NCBI RefSeq assembly: GCF_020687165.1
Contig: NZ_JAJEQC010000018.1
Source: Hominenteromicrobium mulieris
Lineage (GTDB): Bacteria > Bacillota > Clostridia > Oscillospirales > Acutalibacteraceae
Strand: one strand, 5' to 3'
DNA length: 35,396 bases
Shown here: positions 24,379 through 33,822 of the stretch, piece after piece
Layout of the letters: each line of letters begins with the position of its first letter
How positions within the stretch are numbered: the stretch's first letter is position 1
The notes under the pieces: model-generated
What the model was told of the DNA's origin: nothing
Seen by the model: the letters and a program-made list of their open reading frames with translations, nothing else
Databases searched by the model: none
Position numbers and translations under genes: made by a program

Positions 24379-25344
24379 ATGAAGAAAGAGATCACAGCAA
24401 TATTGATGGCGGCGGCGCTTACGGTATCGCTTGCGGCGTGTGCGGGCAGCAATACCGAAAGCGCCGTAACGGAAAGCTCCGCATCCAGTGCGGTAAGCAG
24501 CACGGTATCGGAAAAGAACGATGAGAGCAGCGCATCGGCGGAAAGCAGCAAACCGTCAGCAAGCTCAAGCACCGCGAGTGCAAAGCCTACGGCGACGCCG
24601 GATGCAAAAACGGAAAGCAGTAGTAAGACCGAGAGCTCGAAAGAAAGCAGCTCATCCGTCTCATCTAAAACAGAGAGCAGCACGACGAGCAATCCGTCAT
24701 CCTCGAGCTCTTCCAGCAGTACGGCATCAAAGCCGAGTGCAACTGCGAAGCCTTCTGCAACGACGAAGCCCAGCTCCGGAAACACCACGAGTAAACCATC
24801 TTCCGGCAGCAACGCGACTGCAAAGCCTTCTGCTACAGCAACCGTAAAACCGACAACTGCACCGACGGCAAAACCCACAGCGACGCCGACTGCCAAGCCT
24901 ACCTCTAAGCCGTCTGCAACCGCGACGCCAAAGCCTACGGCAACGGCTAAACCGACGGCTGCACCTACCGCGAAACCCACAACAGCTCCGACGGCCAAGC
25001 CTACGGCAGTTCCTACATCCAAGCCGACTGCTGCGCCGACGGCAACTCCGAAGCCCAAAGAAAAAGTTTGGGTTGTAGATGTTCCGGCAAAAGAAGAGGT
25101 TGGTCATTGGGAAGAAGATGGGTATTGGTGGAGTGATGTAGTGTATAGATGTAATGAGTGTAAAGAGACTTTTCCGACAACAGATGCCTTCTATGAACAT
25201 GTAATCCCTCTTGTCGAAGCAGGAAAGCATTCAATGGGAAGTTATACAGAAGTTCCGGGAGAATCTTATTGGGTAAAAACAGGTCAGCATTGGGTTGTTG
25301 ATGAGCCTGCGCAAGAAGAACAAGGTCACTGGGAATACAAATAA
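24379..25344 (+). CDS. Surface lipoprotein with Pro/Thr stalk and paired GHWE motifs
   Basis: A 321-residue exported lipoprotein. Lipobox LAAC places Cys-21 as the lipidated residue. Residues about 25-230 are a low-complexity stalk, first Ser-rich, then repeats of the form APTAKPTA. The C-terminal domain of about 90 residues has WVVDVPAKEEVGHWEE and WVVDEPAQEEQGHWEY at its two ends. Between them are a Cys pair (CNEC) and a His, which could bind a metal as in a zinc-finger-like knuckle. Its paralogue begins at 34510 with the same layout and the same promoter-palindrome arrangement. Function is unknown; a ligand-binding head on a wall-spanning stalk is the simplest reading. Confidence 0.8.
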   Translation: MKKEITAILMAAALTVSLAACAGSNTESAVTESSASSAVSSTVSEKNDESSASAESSKPSASSSTASAKPTATPDAKTESSSKTESSKESSSSVSSKTESSTTSNPSSSSSSSSTASKPSATAKPSATTKPSSGNTTSKPSSGSNATAKPSATATVKPTTAPTAKPTATPTAKPTSKPSATATPKPTATAKPTAAPTAKPTTAPTAKPTAVPTSKPTAAPTATPKPKEKVWVVDVPAKEEVGHWEEDGYWWSDVVYRCNECKETFPTTDAFYEHVIPLVEAGKHSMGSYTEVPGESYWVKTGQHWVVDEPAQEEQGHWEYK

Positions 25345-25366
25345 AAAATTGAATATTGCAGCATGA

Positions 25367-25393
25367 AGCATCCGTTTTATCGGGTGCTTTTTT
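25367..25393 (+). terminator. Terminator of the first lipoprotein gene
   Basis: AGCATCCG/CGGGTGCT stem (one wobble) with a 6-nt loop, followed by six T. Confidence 0.85.
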
Positions 25394-25407
25394 ACTGCAA
25401 AAATTCA

Positions 25408-25435
25408 AGCCGTACTTTTTGAGTGCGGCTTTTTT
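25408..25435 (+). terminator. Second, tandem terminator
   Basis: AGCCGTAC/GTGCGGCT stem (one wobble) followed by TTTTT. Only 33 bp separate it from the next ATG, so the promoter for the pilus genes must overlap the terminators or lie upstream. I could not find a convincing one. Confidence 0.8.
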
Positions 25436-25468
25436 CATATAAAAATCTAACGAAAGGAATGGCAAAAA

Positions 25469-28400
25469 ATGAAGAAAGCAAAACGGATTTTGGCCGGAGC
25501 GCTTGCGGCGTTGATCCTTACGATGTCACTGCCGTTAAGTGCTCTGGCGGATGAAGCCGATGTGCCTGCGGAAAGCCCGAGCTTTGAAGTTTCGTTTGAT
25601 GTAGATACCGGGCAGGAAGAAATTTCGGAAGATCTTCCGACCGAGGTTGAAGCGACACCGGAGCCTACCCCGGAATCTACCACAGAGCCAACGCAGGAGC
25701 CAACACCTACGCCGGAAAGCACCGCTACACCGACCCCGACGGCAGAACCTACCGCAGCGCCCACGGCTGCACCCGAAGTTACCGCAACGCCGACAAGCAC
25801 ACCGGAGCCGAGTGTCGCCGCATCTCCTACGCCCAGTGCTGCGCCGAGTGCGTCACCTGCTGCAAAGCCGACGCCTACGCCGTCACCGCAGCCGGTTACA
25901 AACCCAATAAAGCTTGAGCACGAGGTCTTAACGGACTATGAGACCGGCGGACTTTATCTGTTCCCAGTTCCCGACGGCGACGAAATTACGCAGGAATACA
26001 GTGAGCAACACAAAGCTTGGGATATAGCTGCTGTTACTGGTTCTGCTGTGGTGGCAGCCGAAGAAGGCACTGTAACTTATGTGCAGATTTGGGACGGATC
26101 GTATGACACCACCGGCATGATGAGCTACGGGCACATGATTCGGATTGAACATCCAGATGGAAATACCACACTGTATGCACATCTATCTGAAATTAACGTG
26201 CAGCAAGGCGAAAAAGTCGTGCGTGGGCAGCGCATCGGGCGCGTCGGCAGCACTGGCAATTCTACTGGCCCACATTTGCACTTTGAGGTCATGAGTGAGA
26301 CTGGTAAAAAGGAAAACCCTGAACCGGTATTAGAATACGGAGTATCCACGCTACTGGATGATTACACATGGAGTTGGGTCAATCAGTATCTTAATCGACC
26401 TAATGGGACGAAAACAATATCTGATTACGGAGTAACAAGAGACAAAGTTGTAGCTGAACTTACTTCGCATCAAAGTGATAACTACTATTTGGGTACTACA
26501 TATGTAGGCGGGGATAGCCAGTCTCCTAAAGGAGATACAAGCTACAATGGCAGCGTGGGTATGAACTGTGCTGGCTTTGTCAGCTATGTGCTTTGTAAAT
26601 TGGGGTTAAATGCGGGTACGTCTGACTTGAATAATCATACTGCGTTGCCTGCGAACTCGGTTCAGGGGCTTATGACTAAGGCGGTCGGTGGTCGTTCTGC
26701 AGATTGGTACAGCTCGTATAAAAGCCGAAACCTTTTGGCAGGTGCATCAAACTATTGCTTCTGGATTGCAAACGGTGATCTTAAGTCATATGCATTCCAG
26801 TCAAAGAGCGATATGCTTTCGTCTGGTGTGCTTGAAAAAGGTGACATTATTTTAATGTTGCCGACAACAGCATCGGCCAGTGACCGAGATACGCATATTG
26901 GCTTTTTCTGGGGAAACTCCTCCAGCGAAGATAATATGTGGCATAGTTTTGGTTCCAATAACCATATTTCGACCATAACACCTAAGACCAGCCCTTCTTA
27001 TTACGTGGTTATTAAGTACGCACCGTCTGAATATACACTGACGCTCAATAAGACAAGCTCTAATCCCTCGTTGACAAACAATAACAGCAATTACAGCTTG
27101 TCTGGTGCAGTGTACGAAGTTTACGGTAACAAAACCACTTATACAACCTCAACAGTCACGTATTACACCGTAAATGCAAGTGGTGGCCTTAATTTGCGTA
27201 GCTCTGCCAATACAAGCAGTTCTGTGTTGATAACCATGACCAATGGAGCAAGCGTAAAGTATCTTAGCACATCAGGATCGTGGTATAGGGTTGAATATAC
27301 CCATTCAAACGGTACGACCTATACAGGATATGCTTCATCGACATATCTTACGAATAAAACTACGCAAACTATTTATACTCCAACAGTAACATCGAATGCA
27401 TTACTTGGTACGCTTACAACTAACTCGTCAGGATCGGCGAGTCTTGTTGTGCCTGCGGGAACAGTGAGCGTAAAGGAGAAGACCGCACCGAAAGGATTCT
27501 CCGTTGATAATGAAACTCATACAGTAACGATGGACGGTAATAAGACACTCAATGTCTCCGATACACCGATTATCTATGAGTACAATATTAACCTCACGAA
27601 GACGAGTGCCAATGTCTCTATCACAAACGGCGACAGTGGATACAGCCTCGCCGGAGCCGTGTATAAAATCTATAACAGTTCAGGTACGGAAGTTGCATCC
27701 ATCACCACCGATTCATCGGGCAAGGGCAGCTCGAGCGCGAAGCTCAAAAACGGCACATATACCGCCGTGGAATCCAAAGCGCCTCCGGGGTATGCCTTGG
27801 ACACGACAAGGCATACCGTTAGGATCAACAATGCTGACGCAACTCTGAATGTCAGCGATGTGCCTTTGATTAAGACGGTGACACTAACCAAAACGAGCGC
27901 TAACACGTCGATCACGGCAGGCAACAGCAATTATAGTCTCGCCGGAGCTGTGTACGATGTGTATGAAGGTAATTCTGCTACGGGTACGCCGGTTGCATCA
28001 TTCACAACTAACACATCGGGCGTTGCGACGTTAAGTCGCAAATTATATCCAAATCGAACATATACAATTTTGGAACGAACTCCGCCTCCCGGATATGTAA
28101 AAGATACGACGCCACATCTATTCTATCTTACTTACAACTCGGCAACAATGGATGTTGTGGATGACCCACAATATGTCAAGATCATGGTAAAAAAGAAAGA
28201 TTCTGGAACTAAAACAAATGTAGCTGCTGGTAACGCATCACTTGCGGGTGCTGTGTACGCAATTACGTATAAAGAAAACGGTGTAGATAAAACCGTTCAA
28301 AAAACGACCAATAGTTCAGGAATTCTCTATTTTACCAACGTGCCTTTGGGCGAGATAAAAATTCAGGAAATCTCAGCTCCGGTCGGCTACAAGCTTGATT

Positions 28401-29848
28401 CAACGGTGCATACGTACAATGTTACGTCGGACAAAGTAACTTCTGCCGTTTACGAAATGGAACCCGAAGATTTTACCGAAGACGTATTCAAAGGCAAAAT
28501 TTCGCTCACAAAGCAGATTGAAATGCTTGGCGCGGATGCACAGCTTGAGCAAGGCACTGAATATCAGGTGTATCTCAAATCTGCCGGTAGCTATGCCAAC
28601 GCAAAAGACACAGAACGAGATTATCTTGTGACCGGGGCGGACGGCAAGGCGACCACCAAAGACCTGCCCTACGGCACGTATACGCTGCATCAGGTTAAGG
28701 GTGTGCCGGGGCGCGAATTTAAAGACTTGGATGTTGACGTCCACGAAAACGGTAAAACGTATGAGGTGACGCTCACAAACGAGCTCAAGTATGCGCCGCT
28801 CAAAATCGTGAAGACCTCCGAAGACGGCAATGTTGCCGGTTTTACATTCAAGGTCACACGGCTTGCGGATGGGTATAGTAAAACATATACCACCAATGCG
28901 GCCGGTGAGATCATTACAGATCAGATGCCTGTATACGTCGATGCAGATGCAACGCAGCTGTATGAGTACAAGGTCGAAGAAATCAACGTGCCGGATAAAT
29001 ATCGCACGCCGGATGCACAGACGATAACACTTACCTATGGACAGACGGCAGAGGTTCGCTTTTACAACCAAATTGCACGCGGCACGCTTGAAATCCTTAA
29101 AGTAGACCACGACGGTGTGACGCCGCTTGAAGGCGCGAAGTTTGAGATTACAGACGATAACGGTAATGTAATTGCAACCAAAACTTCCGGGCCGGACGGA
29201 AAAATCAAGGTAGACTCGATCCTTTACGGACAATACCACTGGTCAGAGGTGGAAGCGCCGAAGGGTTATGAACTTGATGATACCGTGCATGACTTTGCAA
29301 TCGAGCACGATGAGCAGATCGTAGAAGTTACGCAGGAAAATACCCCGAGCGTGGGCTCTATTACAGCTAAAAAGGTTGATGCCGATGGCAATGCTATGCC
29401 GGGCGTAGAGTTTACGCTTGAGTACAGCACCGACGACGGCGCGACATGGACCCCGGTAGAAGCCAGAGCAGAAGACAGCAAGCCTTCTATCGGCGGTTGC
29501 ACAAGTGCAGTCGTTGACGGCGCACTTGTGACCGATGAAAACGGCGTCACTACCTTTAATGGGCTTCAGGTCGATAACCAGACCGTGACGATTCTTTATC
29601 GCTTAACCGAAACCGGCACGAAGTCCGGCAACACATTGCTCGCAGCGCCTTTGTTTATCGGCAGCTTGCCGCAGGTGCTCGATGACGGTACAGAAACCGT
29701 TGATGTGGTTGTTACAGCGGTCAACAATCAAAGTTTTACATTGCCGTCTTCAGGCGGTAACGGCATGATGGGCGTGCCGGTAGGCATTGCTCTTGTACTG
29801 ATTTCCGCGTCCTGCATTTTAATGCTGACGCGTAAAAAGAGGTTTTAA
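25469..29848 (+). CDS. Giant wall-anchored protein: M23 + NlpC/P60 hydrolases + SpaA/Cna-B domains
   Basis: A 1459-residue exported protein. Signal peptide about 1-27; Pro/Thr/Glu linker about 60-145. An M23 (LytM) endopeptidase at about 165-290 has HKAWD and HLHFE zinc motifs. An NlpC/P60 domain at about 335-510 has NCAGF (Cys near 366) and THIGFFWG (His near 474). A SpaA/Cna-B domain follows, with a bacterial SH3 domain (YYTVNASGGLNLRSSANT..., about 564-627) inserted into it. Six or more further Cna-B/SpaA domains end with the sorting signal LPSSG, a hydrophobic helix and RKKRF. It would cut peptidoglycan at the cell surface while being linked to the wall or pilus. Wall-cutting hydrolases are known in conjugation machineries; a tip or adhesin of the element's pilus is the other reading. 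Copy 5 of the palindrome lies in it. Confidence 0.88.
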   Translation: MKKAKRILAGALAALILTMSLPLSALADEADVPAESPSFEVSFDVDTGQEEISEDLPTEVEATPEPTPESTTEPTQEPTPTPESTATPTPTAEPTAAPTAAPEVTATPTSTPEPSVAASPTPSAAPSASPAAKPTPTPSPQPVTNPIKLEHEVLTDYETGGLYLFPVPDGDEITQEYSEQHKAWDIAAVTGSAVVAAEEGTVTYVQIWDGSYDTTGMMSYGHMIRIEHPDGNTTLYAHLSEINVQQGEKVVRGQRIGRVGSTGNSTGPHLHFEVMSETGKKENPEPVLEYGVSTLLDDYTWSWVNQYLNRPNGTKTISDYGVTRDKVVAELTSHQSDNYYLGTTYVGGDSQSPKGDTSYNGSVGMNCAGFVSYVLCKLGLNAGTSDLNNHTALPANSVQGLMTKAVGGRSADWYSSYKSRNLLAGASNYCFWIANGDLKSYAFQSKSDMLSSGVLEKGDIILMLPTTASASDRDTHIGFFWGNSSSEDNMWHSFGSNNHISTITPKTSPSYYVVIKYAPSEYTLTLNKTSSNPSLTNNNSNYSLSGAVYEVYGNKTTYTTSTVTYYTVNASGGLNLRSSANTSSSVLITMTNGASVKYLSTSGSWYRVEYTHSNGTTYTGYASSTYLTNKTTQTIYTPTVTSNALLGTLTTNSSGSASLVVPAGTVSVKEKTAPKGFSVDNETHTVTMDGNKTLNVSDTPIIYEYNINLTKTSANVSITNGDSGYSLAGAVYKIYNSSGTEVASITTDSSGKGSSSAKLKNGTYTAVESKAPPGYALDTTRHTVRINNADATLNVSDVPLIKTVTLTKTSANTSITAGNSNYSLAGAVYDVYEGNSATGTPVASFTTNTSGVATLSRKLYPNRTYTILERTPPPGYVKDTTPHLFYLTYNSATMDVVDDPQYVKIMVKKKDSGTKTNVAAGNASLAGAVYAITYKENGVDKTVQKTTNSSGILYFTNVPLGEIKIQEISAPVGYKLDSTVHTYNVTSDKVTSAVYEMEPEDFTEDVFKGKISLTKQIEMLGADAQLEQGTEYQVYLKSAGSYANAKDTERDYLVTGADGKATTKDLPYGTYTLHQVKGVPGREFKDLDVDVHENGKTYEVTLTNELKYAPLKIVKTSEDGNVAGFTFKVTRLADGYSKTYTTNAAGEIITDQMPVYVDADATQLYEYKVEEINVPDKYRTPDAQTITLTYGQTAEVRFYNQIARGTLEILKVDHDGVTPLEGAKFEITDDNGNVIATKTSGPDGKIKVDSILYGQYHWSEVEAPKGYELDDTVHDFAIEHDEQIVEVTQENTPSVGSITAKKVDADGNAMPGVEFTLEYSTDDGATWTPVEARAEDSKPSIGGCTSAVVDGALVTDENGVTTFNGLQVDNQTVTILYRLTETGTKSGNTLLAAPLFIGSLPQVLDDGTETVDVVVTAVNNQSFTLPSSGGNGMMGVPVGIALVLISASCILMLTRKKRF
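28822..28841. repeat. Palindrome copy 5, degenerate, in the Cna-B region
   Basis: AGACGGCAATGTTGCCGGTT, two mismatches to the consensus in the left arm; the 14-bp core CGGCAATGTTGCCG is intact. It reads D-G-N-V-A-G in a Cna-B domain, so it might be chance from coding sequence. Confidence 0.6.
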
Positions 29849-29899
29849 GGGGATTCTACAACCCTTGGAATAATAAACGAAGAAAGGAAATGAGTAGAA

Positions 29900-32080
29900 A
29901 TGGCAAAATCCAAGTTAATCTCTCGCATTGGTGCTTTGGCTTTAGCAGCAGCTCTGGCCTGCACCTCTCTGATCTCGGCCTCGGCGGCTACTATCGATAA
30001 AGCTACCATCGATATGGACGCAAAGGCACAGCTGTCCATTTATAAGTATGACTTTACCAACGCCAAAAAAGATGGCGTGTGGAACGAACGCAGCTACGTT
30101 TCTACCGGCCAGTATGACGCAAAAGTAAATGAAGTGCTTGGTGGCACAACGCGTACCGGTGCGAACAGCGCATCTTCTGCACTTGGTAATGGACAGGCAA
30201 GCAACGGCTATGCAATTAAAGGTGTCGAGTATACTTACCTCAAAATTGCGGACATCACGCAGTTCACGGAGTCCGAAAAAGACGGCGGTCGTACCGACAG
30301 CCACATTGAGGTGCTGTATGCAATCGATAAAGTCAAAGGCGCAGATATGCTCGCTGCTATCGGCCTTGCAGACGGCAAAAACAGCTATGAAAACGCAAAT
30401 GCACTTGATGCAAACAACTGGTATTACCAGTCCGACGTACTTAGTGCAGCACTTAAAGCTGCTCTTGAAGCCAATTCCACGACTGTTAAGAATTCGCTCG
30501 AAGCCTACGTAAAAAACAACGGCGGTACGGCAATGACCGAAACGAACGAGGACGGCTACAGCAACGTAACCGGCCTCCCCGTAGGTCTCTATCTGCTGGT
30601 TGAAACCCGCACACCGGAAATGGTGACAGGTACAACAAATCCGTGCTTTGTCAGTCTCCCGATGACCACTGTTGACGGTGGTATGGCAGACGGTTCCGGC
30701 AACCAGATTACGACCGGCGGTCATGACTGGAACTACAATGTTGTTCTTTACCCAAAAAATGAGACCGGCATTGTCACACTGGAAAAAACCGTGCGTGAAG
30801 CTGTAAAAGACACCGGTAAAAACAACGCGACCGATGTTATCACCGACGGCTTTACACACAACGCAACGGCATCCGCAGGCGACACCATAGAATATCAGAT
30901 CATCTCCACACTGCCGACGATCACGTCTGCGGCCACCAATATCAGCGCGTATACGTTCCAAGATGTTCTGGCCCGCGGCCTCTCTTATGTAGGCGGCACG
31001 AACAGCGTTACACTCGAATTCTTTACCGATGCAAATTGCACCAACAAAGTTACCACGTGGAAGCAGTCCGACGGCAAATTCAAAGTTACGCGCGAAGAAA
31101 ACAACGACGGTACGCATACGATGACGATCTCCATGACCGATGATGGCCTTGCCGAGATCAACACAGCCAATACGGCTTACGATAACGATAACGGCAAGCT
31201 CTATGCAGGTTACAGCAATTACACACTTCGTATCCGTTACGACGCAAAACTCAATTCTGATGAGTCTCTGGTTTACGGTGACAACGGAAACAAAAACGAA
31301 GTCGTCCTCACATGGAAGCGTACCAATGGCACCTACTACGACACCCTTATCGACGACGCGCATATTTACACGTATGCGACGAACATCACGAAAACCTTTA
31401 GCGACGGTAAAGAAGAACAGACGATGTTCGATAACGTCCTCTTTAAAGCGCAGAATGCGTCCGATGGCTACTATGTAATTGCACAGCTTAATGAGGACGA
31501 GGGCATCTGGTATGTTACCGGACACACGGACAAAGAAGCCTCTGCAACAGCAATGCACCCCGTCGAATGGAATGGCAAAAAGGGCCAGATCATCCTTAAA
31601 GGCGTTGAGGACGACCAGTACATCTGGACAGAGCTCGAGACTGCAAACGGCTACACGCTGCTCAAAAATAACATCGACGTAACGATCAAGTCCGTGGATG
31701 ATGCAAACCGCCCGTGCGACATTTACGGCAAAGATACACTCGGTGTTATCCAGAACGACCCGCGCTACAACTTCCCGAACAATGAAGATTATAAGCTCGC
31801 CAACATCCCGCAGAAGCAGTTGGCTCATAACTATCAGACTGCATCTGCAACGGTTGACGGTAACGACGTCACGATGCTCGACGATGAGATGGATACTGAT
31901 TCTACCAACGCAATTGCGCCATTGACAGTTGTGAACACAAGAGTTTTCATTACTCCGATGACCGGTGATAGAGGTACGCAGGCGCTTGCTATCGGCGGCG
32001 TTCTCGTCTTCTGCCTCGGCACTTCTGCATTTATTTTCTTCTTGGTTTTCAAGAGAAGAAAAGAGCAGGAAGATAAGTAA
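29900..32080 (+). CDS. Major pilin-like protein with isopeptide domains
   Basis: A 726-residue exported protein, likely the shaft subunit. The signal peptide ends near residue 29. SIYKYDFTNA near 47-56 resembles the start of shaft pilins. E-box-like motifs are YLLVETRTPE (near 230) and WTELETANGYTLL (near 575); their Glu usually assists intramolecular Lys-Asn isopeptide bonds. The middle part (VTLEKTVREAVKD, GDTIEYQIISTLP) is a fimbrial isopeptide-type domain. The C-terminus has TPMTG, a hydrophobic helix and KRRKEQEDK, a sorting signal that departs from LPXTG. It sits 51 bp after the giant protein and 47 bp before the sortases. Confidence 0.85.
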   Translation: MAKSKLISRIGALALAAALACTSLISASAATIDKATIDMDAKAQLSIYKYDFTNAKKDGVWNERSYVSTGQYDAKVNEVLGGTTRTGANSASSALGNGQASNGYAIKGVEYTYLKIADITQFTESEKDGGRTDSHIEVLYAIDKVKGADMLAAIGLADGKNSYENANALDANNWYYQSDVLSAALKAALEANSTTVKNSLEAYVKNNGGTAMTETNEDGYSNVTGLPVGLYLLVETRTPEMVTGTTNPCFVSLPMTTVDGGMADGSGNQITTGGHDWNYNVVLYPKNETGIVTLEKTVREAVKDTGKNNATDVITDGFTHNATASAGDTIEYQIISTLPTITSAATNISAYTFQDVLARGLSYVGGTNSVTLEFFTDANCTNKVTTWKQSDGKFKVTREENNDGTHTMTISMTDDGLAEINTANTAYDNDNGKLYAGYSNYTLRIRYDAKLNSDESLVYGDNGNKNEVVLTWKRTNGTYYDTLIDDAHIYTYATNITKTFSDGKEEQTMFDNVLFKAQNASDGYYVIAQLNEDEGIWYVTGHTDKEASATAMHPVEWNGKKGQIILKGVEDDQYIWTELETANGYTLLKNNIDVTIKSVDDANRPCDIYGKDTLGVIQNDPRYNFPNNEDYKLANIPQKQLAHNYQTASATVDGNDVTMLDDEMDTDSTNAIAPLTVVNTRVFITPMTGDRGTQALAIGGVLVFCLGTSAFIFFLVFKRRKEQEDK

Positions 32081-32127
32081 GAGTACACCAAAATTTTGAA
32101 TAAGGAAAAATTGAAGAAGGTGAAAAC

Positions 32128-32934
32128 ATGCCCCAAAAGCGAACGTACAAAGGTGCGCAGGTCATAGCCATCATCATCGCGATTTTACTGCTGTGCGTCG
32201 CGGGATTTTGCGCGTATCTGCTCATCCATAACCAACAGCAAAAAGCTGAGCAAAAGGAGATGTTTGCAACCATAGCCGAAAAAGTAGACGCAGCGGAAAA
32301 CGAATTGGGAGACTTAGAGCAAATTAGCACGGTGGAAGATAAACGGGTGGCGCAGCTGCTTGAAGTTTATGGGGAACTGCACAACTACAATTCCGATTTT
32401 GTAGGCTGGATACGCGTGCCGGGCACAGAGATCAATTACCCGGTGATGCAGTCGCCGGATAGCCCTAATTATTATTTGCGTCGAAATTTTGAGAAAGCGT
32501 ACAGCAACCTCGGCACGCCGTATTTACAGGAAAACTGCGATATACGCACGTGCGATAACTTGATAATTTACGGCCACCACATGCTTGATGGCGGGATGTT
32601 CAGCGATCTTGAGCTCTATAAAAAGAGAAAATTCTTTCAGCAGCACAAATACGTGCGTTTTGACACATTAGACGAGCTGGGGCTATATGAGGTCATGGCG
32701 GTCGTCATCACAACGGCCTATCAAGCAGACAGTTTTCAATACTACAACTACATCGAGAACAACGAATTAACCTTTAATACATACGTACAGGAATGTAAGC
32801 AGCGTGCTCTATATGATACGGGCATTGATGCCGAATATGGAGATAAATTAGTTACTCTATCGACATGCGAATACAGCAACGATAACGGCAGGCTGATCGT
32901 CGTCGCAAAAAAGATTGGAGGGATCAAAAAATGA
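32128..32934 (+). CDS. Class B sortase
   Basis: A 268-residue membrane-bound transpeptidase with one N-terminal membrane anchor (residues about 10-33). The catalytic triad is seen: His-150 in IIYGHHM, Cys-247 in LSTCEYS, Arg-255 in NGRLIVVAKK. The LSTCEY sequence and overall length are typical of class B. It likely attaches the pilus or the giant protein to the wall. GAAGGTGAAAAC precedes the ATG. It overlaps the next sortase gene by 4 bp. Confidence 0.92.
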   Translation: MPQKRTYKGAQVIAIIIAILLLCVAGFCAYLLIHNQQQKAEQKEMFATIAEKVDAAENELGDLEQISTVEDKRVAQLLEVYGELHNYNSDFVGWIRVPGTEINYPVMQSPDSPNYYLRRNFEKAYSNLGTPYLQENCDIRTCDNLIIYGHHMLDGGMFSDLELYKKRKFFQQHKYVRFDTLDELGLYEVMAVVITTAYQADSFQYYNYIENNELTFNTYVQECKQRALYDTGIDAEYGDKLVTLSTCEYSNDNGRLIVVAKKIGGIKK

Positions 32935-33818
32935 GCAAACGCAAAAACACCATCATCATTATCTGTTTTATCCTTGTGATCCTGCTTGGCGCAGGTGCAG
33001 CTACGTACCCGTTAATTGCATCGATTAACAACGAGCGCACGCAATCGCTCGTACAGACGGAATACGAAGAAAAGCTTCAGCAGCTCGACACTTCGGAAAT
33101 TGATGAAGCCCTTAAAAAGGCACATGAATATAACAAAACGATTTCTACCGTACAGATCGAAGACATCGATAAGATAAAGGAAAATCTTCCTGATTACGAA
33201 GATCTTCTGAACCTTGCCAATAACGGCATCATGGGCTACATAGAGATACCGACCATTAACATAGACCTGCCTATATATCACGGCACGACCGGTGCAGCAA
33301 TGGAAAAAGGTGCGGGTCACATGGAAGGCACGTCGCTGCCGGTAGGCGGCGTCGGCACACATGCCGTGATCTCCGCACACTCCGGCATGGCGGGAGCAAA
33401 GCTTTTTACCGACCTCGATAAGCTTAAGCTTGGAGATGTATTTTTCGTGACCGTCTGCAACGAAAAGCTTGCCTATGAAGTGGACAACATCGCAGTGGTG
33501 GAGCTCACAGACATAGACCTCATTCGTATTGATACACAGCAAGATTATGTCACATTGCTCACCTGCACACCATATGGCGTGAATACGCACAGATTGCTTG
33601 TGCGCGGCCACAGAGTGGAAATGGCCGAAGAAGCCATAGCGGAGGTTGAAGAAAAGGTAGTGCCGGAGGGCAGCACGTGGATAGAGAAATATGCGGAAGG
33701 GCTTGTGATCGGCTTTATAGCTTCCTTTGCGGCGATGCTGTTGCTGCTGATAGTTCTTCTGATCCGCCGCAGACAAAAAAAGAAAACCGGTAACATTGCC
33801 GGTTCTGAAAGGAAATGA
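32931..33818 (+). CDS. Class C (pilus-polymerising) sortase
   Basis: A 295-residue membrane enzyme with an N-terminal anchor and a C-terminal membrane helix (LVIGFIASFAAMLLLLIVLL) followed by RRRQKKK, the class C layout. Triad: His-150 in ISAHSGM, Cys-212 in LLTCTPYGVNTHRL, Arg-221. The usual lid DP(F/W/Y) is not clear; PDYEDLLN lies in its place. Such enzymes join pilin subunits. Palindrome copy 6 adds the last residues TGNIAGSERK. Confidence 0.9.
   Translation: MSKRKNTIIIICFILVILLGAGAATYPLIASINNERTQSLVQTEYEEKLQQLDTSEIDEALKKAHEYNKTISTVQIEDIDKIKENLPDYEDLLNLANNGIMGYIEIPTINIDLPIYHGTTGAAMEKGAGHMEGTSLPVGGVGTHAVISAHSGMAGAKLFTDLDKLKLGDVFFVTVCNEKLAYEVDNIAVVELTDIDLIRIDTQQDYVTLLTCTPYGVNTHRLLVRGHRVEMAEEAIAEVEEKVVPEGSTWIEKYAEGLVIGFIASFAAMLLLLIVLLIRRRQKKKTGNIAGSERK
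33785..33804. repeat. Palindrome copy 6, 3' end of the class C sortase gene
   Basis: AACCGGTAACATTGCCGGTT. It is the reverse orientation of the TG form (centre CA) with one mismatch (C to T). It reads T-G-N-I-A-G at the sortase C-terminus and lies 19 bp before the next start. Confidence 0.8.
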
Positions 33819-33822
33819 TAGA

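Noticed and set aside
24348..25058. Antisense frames rich in Val-Gly-Ala (GFAVGAAVG type) opposite the lipoproteins and other linkers
   Set aside because: They are the reverse reading of Pro/Thr/Ala repeats and have no independent support.
29942..31828. A 628-codon open frame antisense to the pilin gene
   Set aside because: Same effect of codon choice; composition is odd and no start signal is seen, while the sense frame has a signal peptide and sorting signal.
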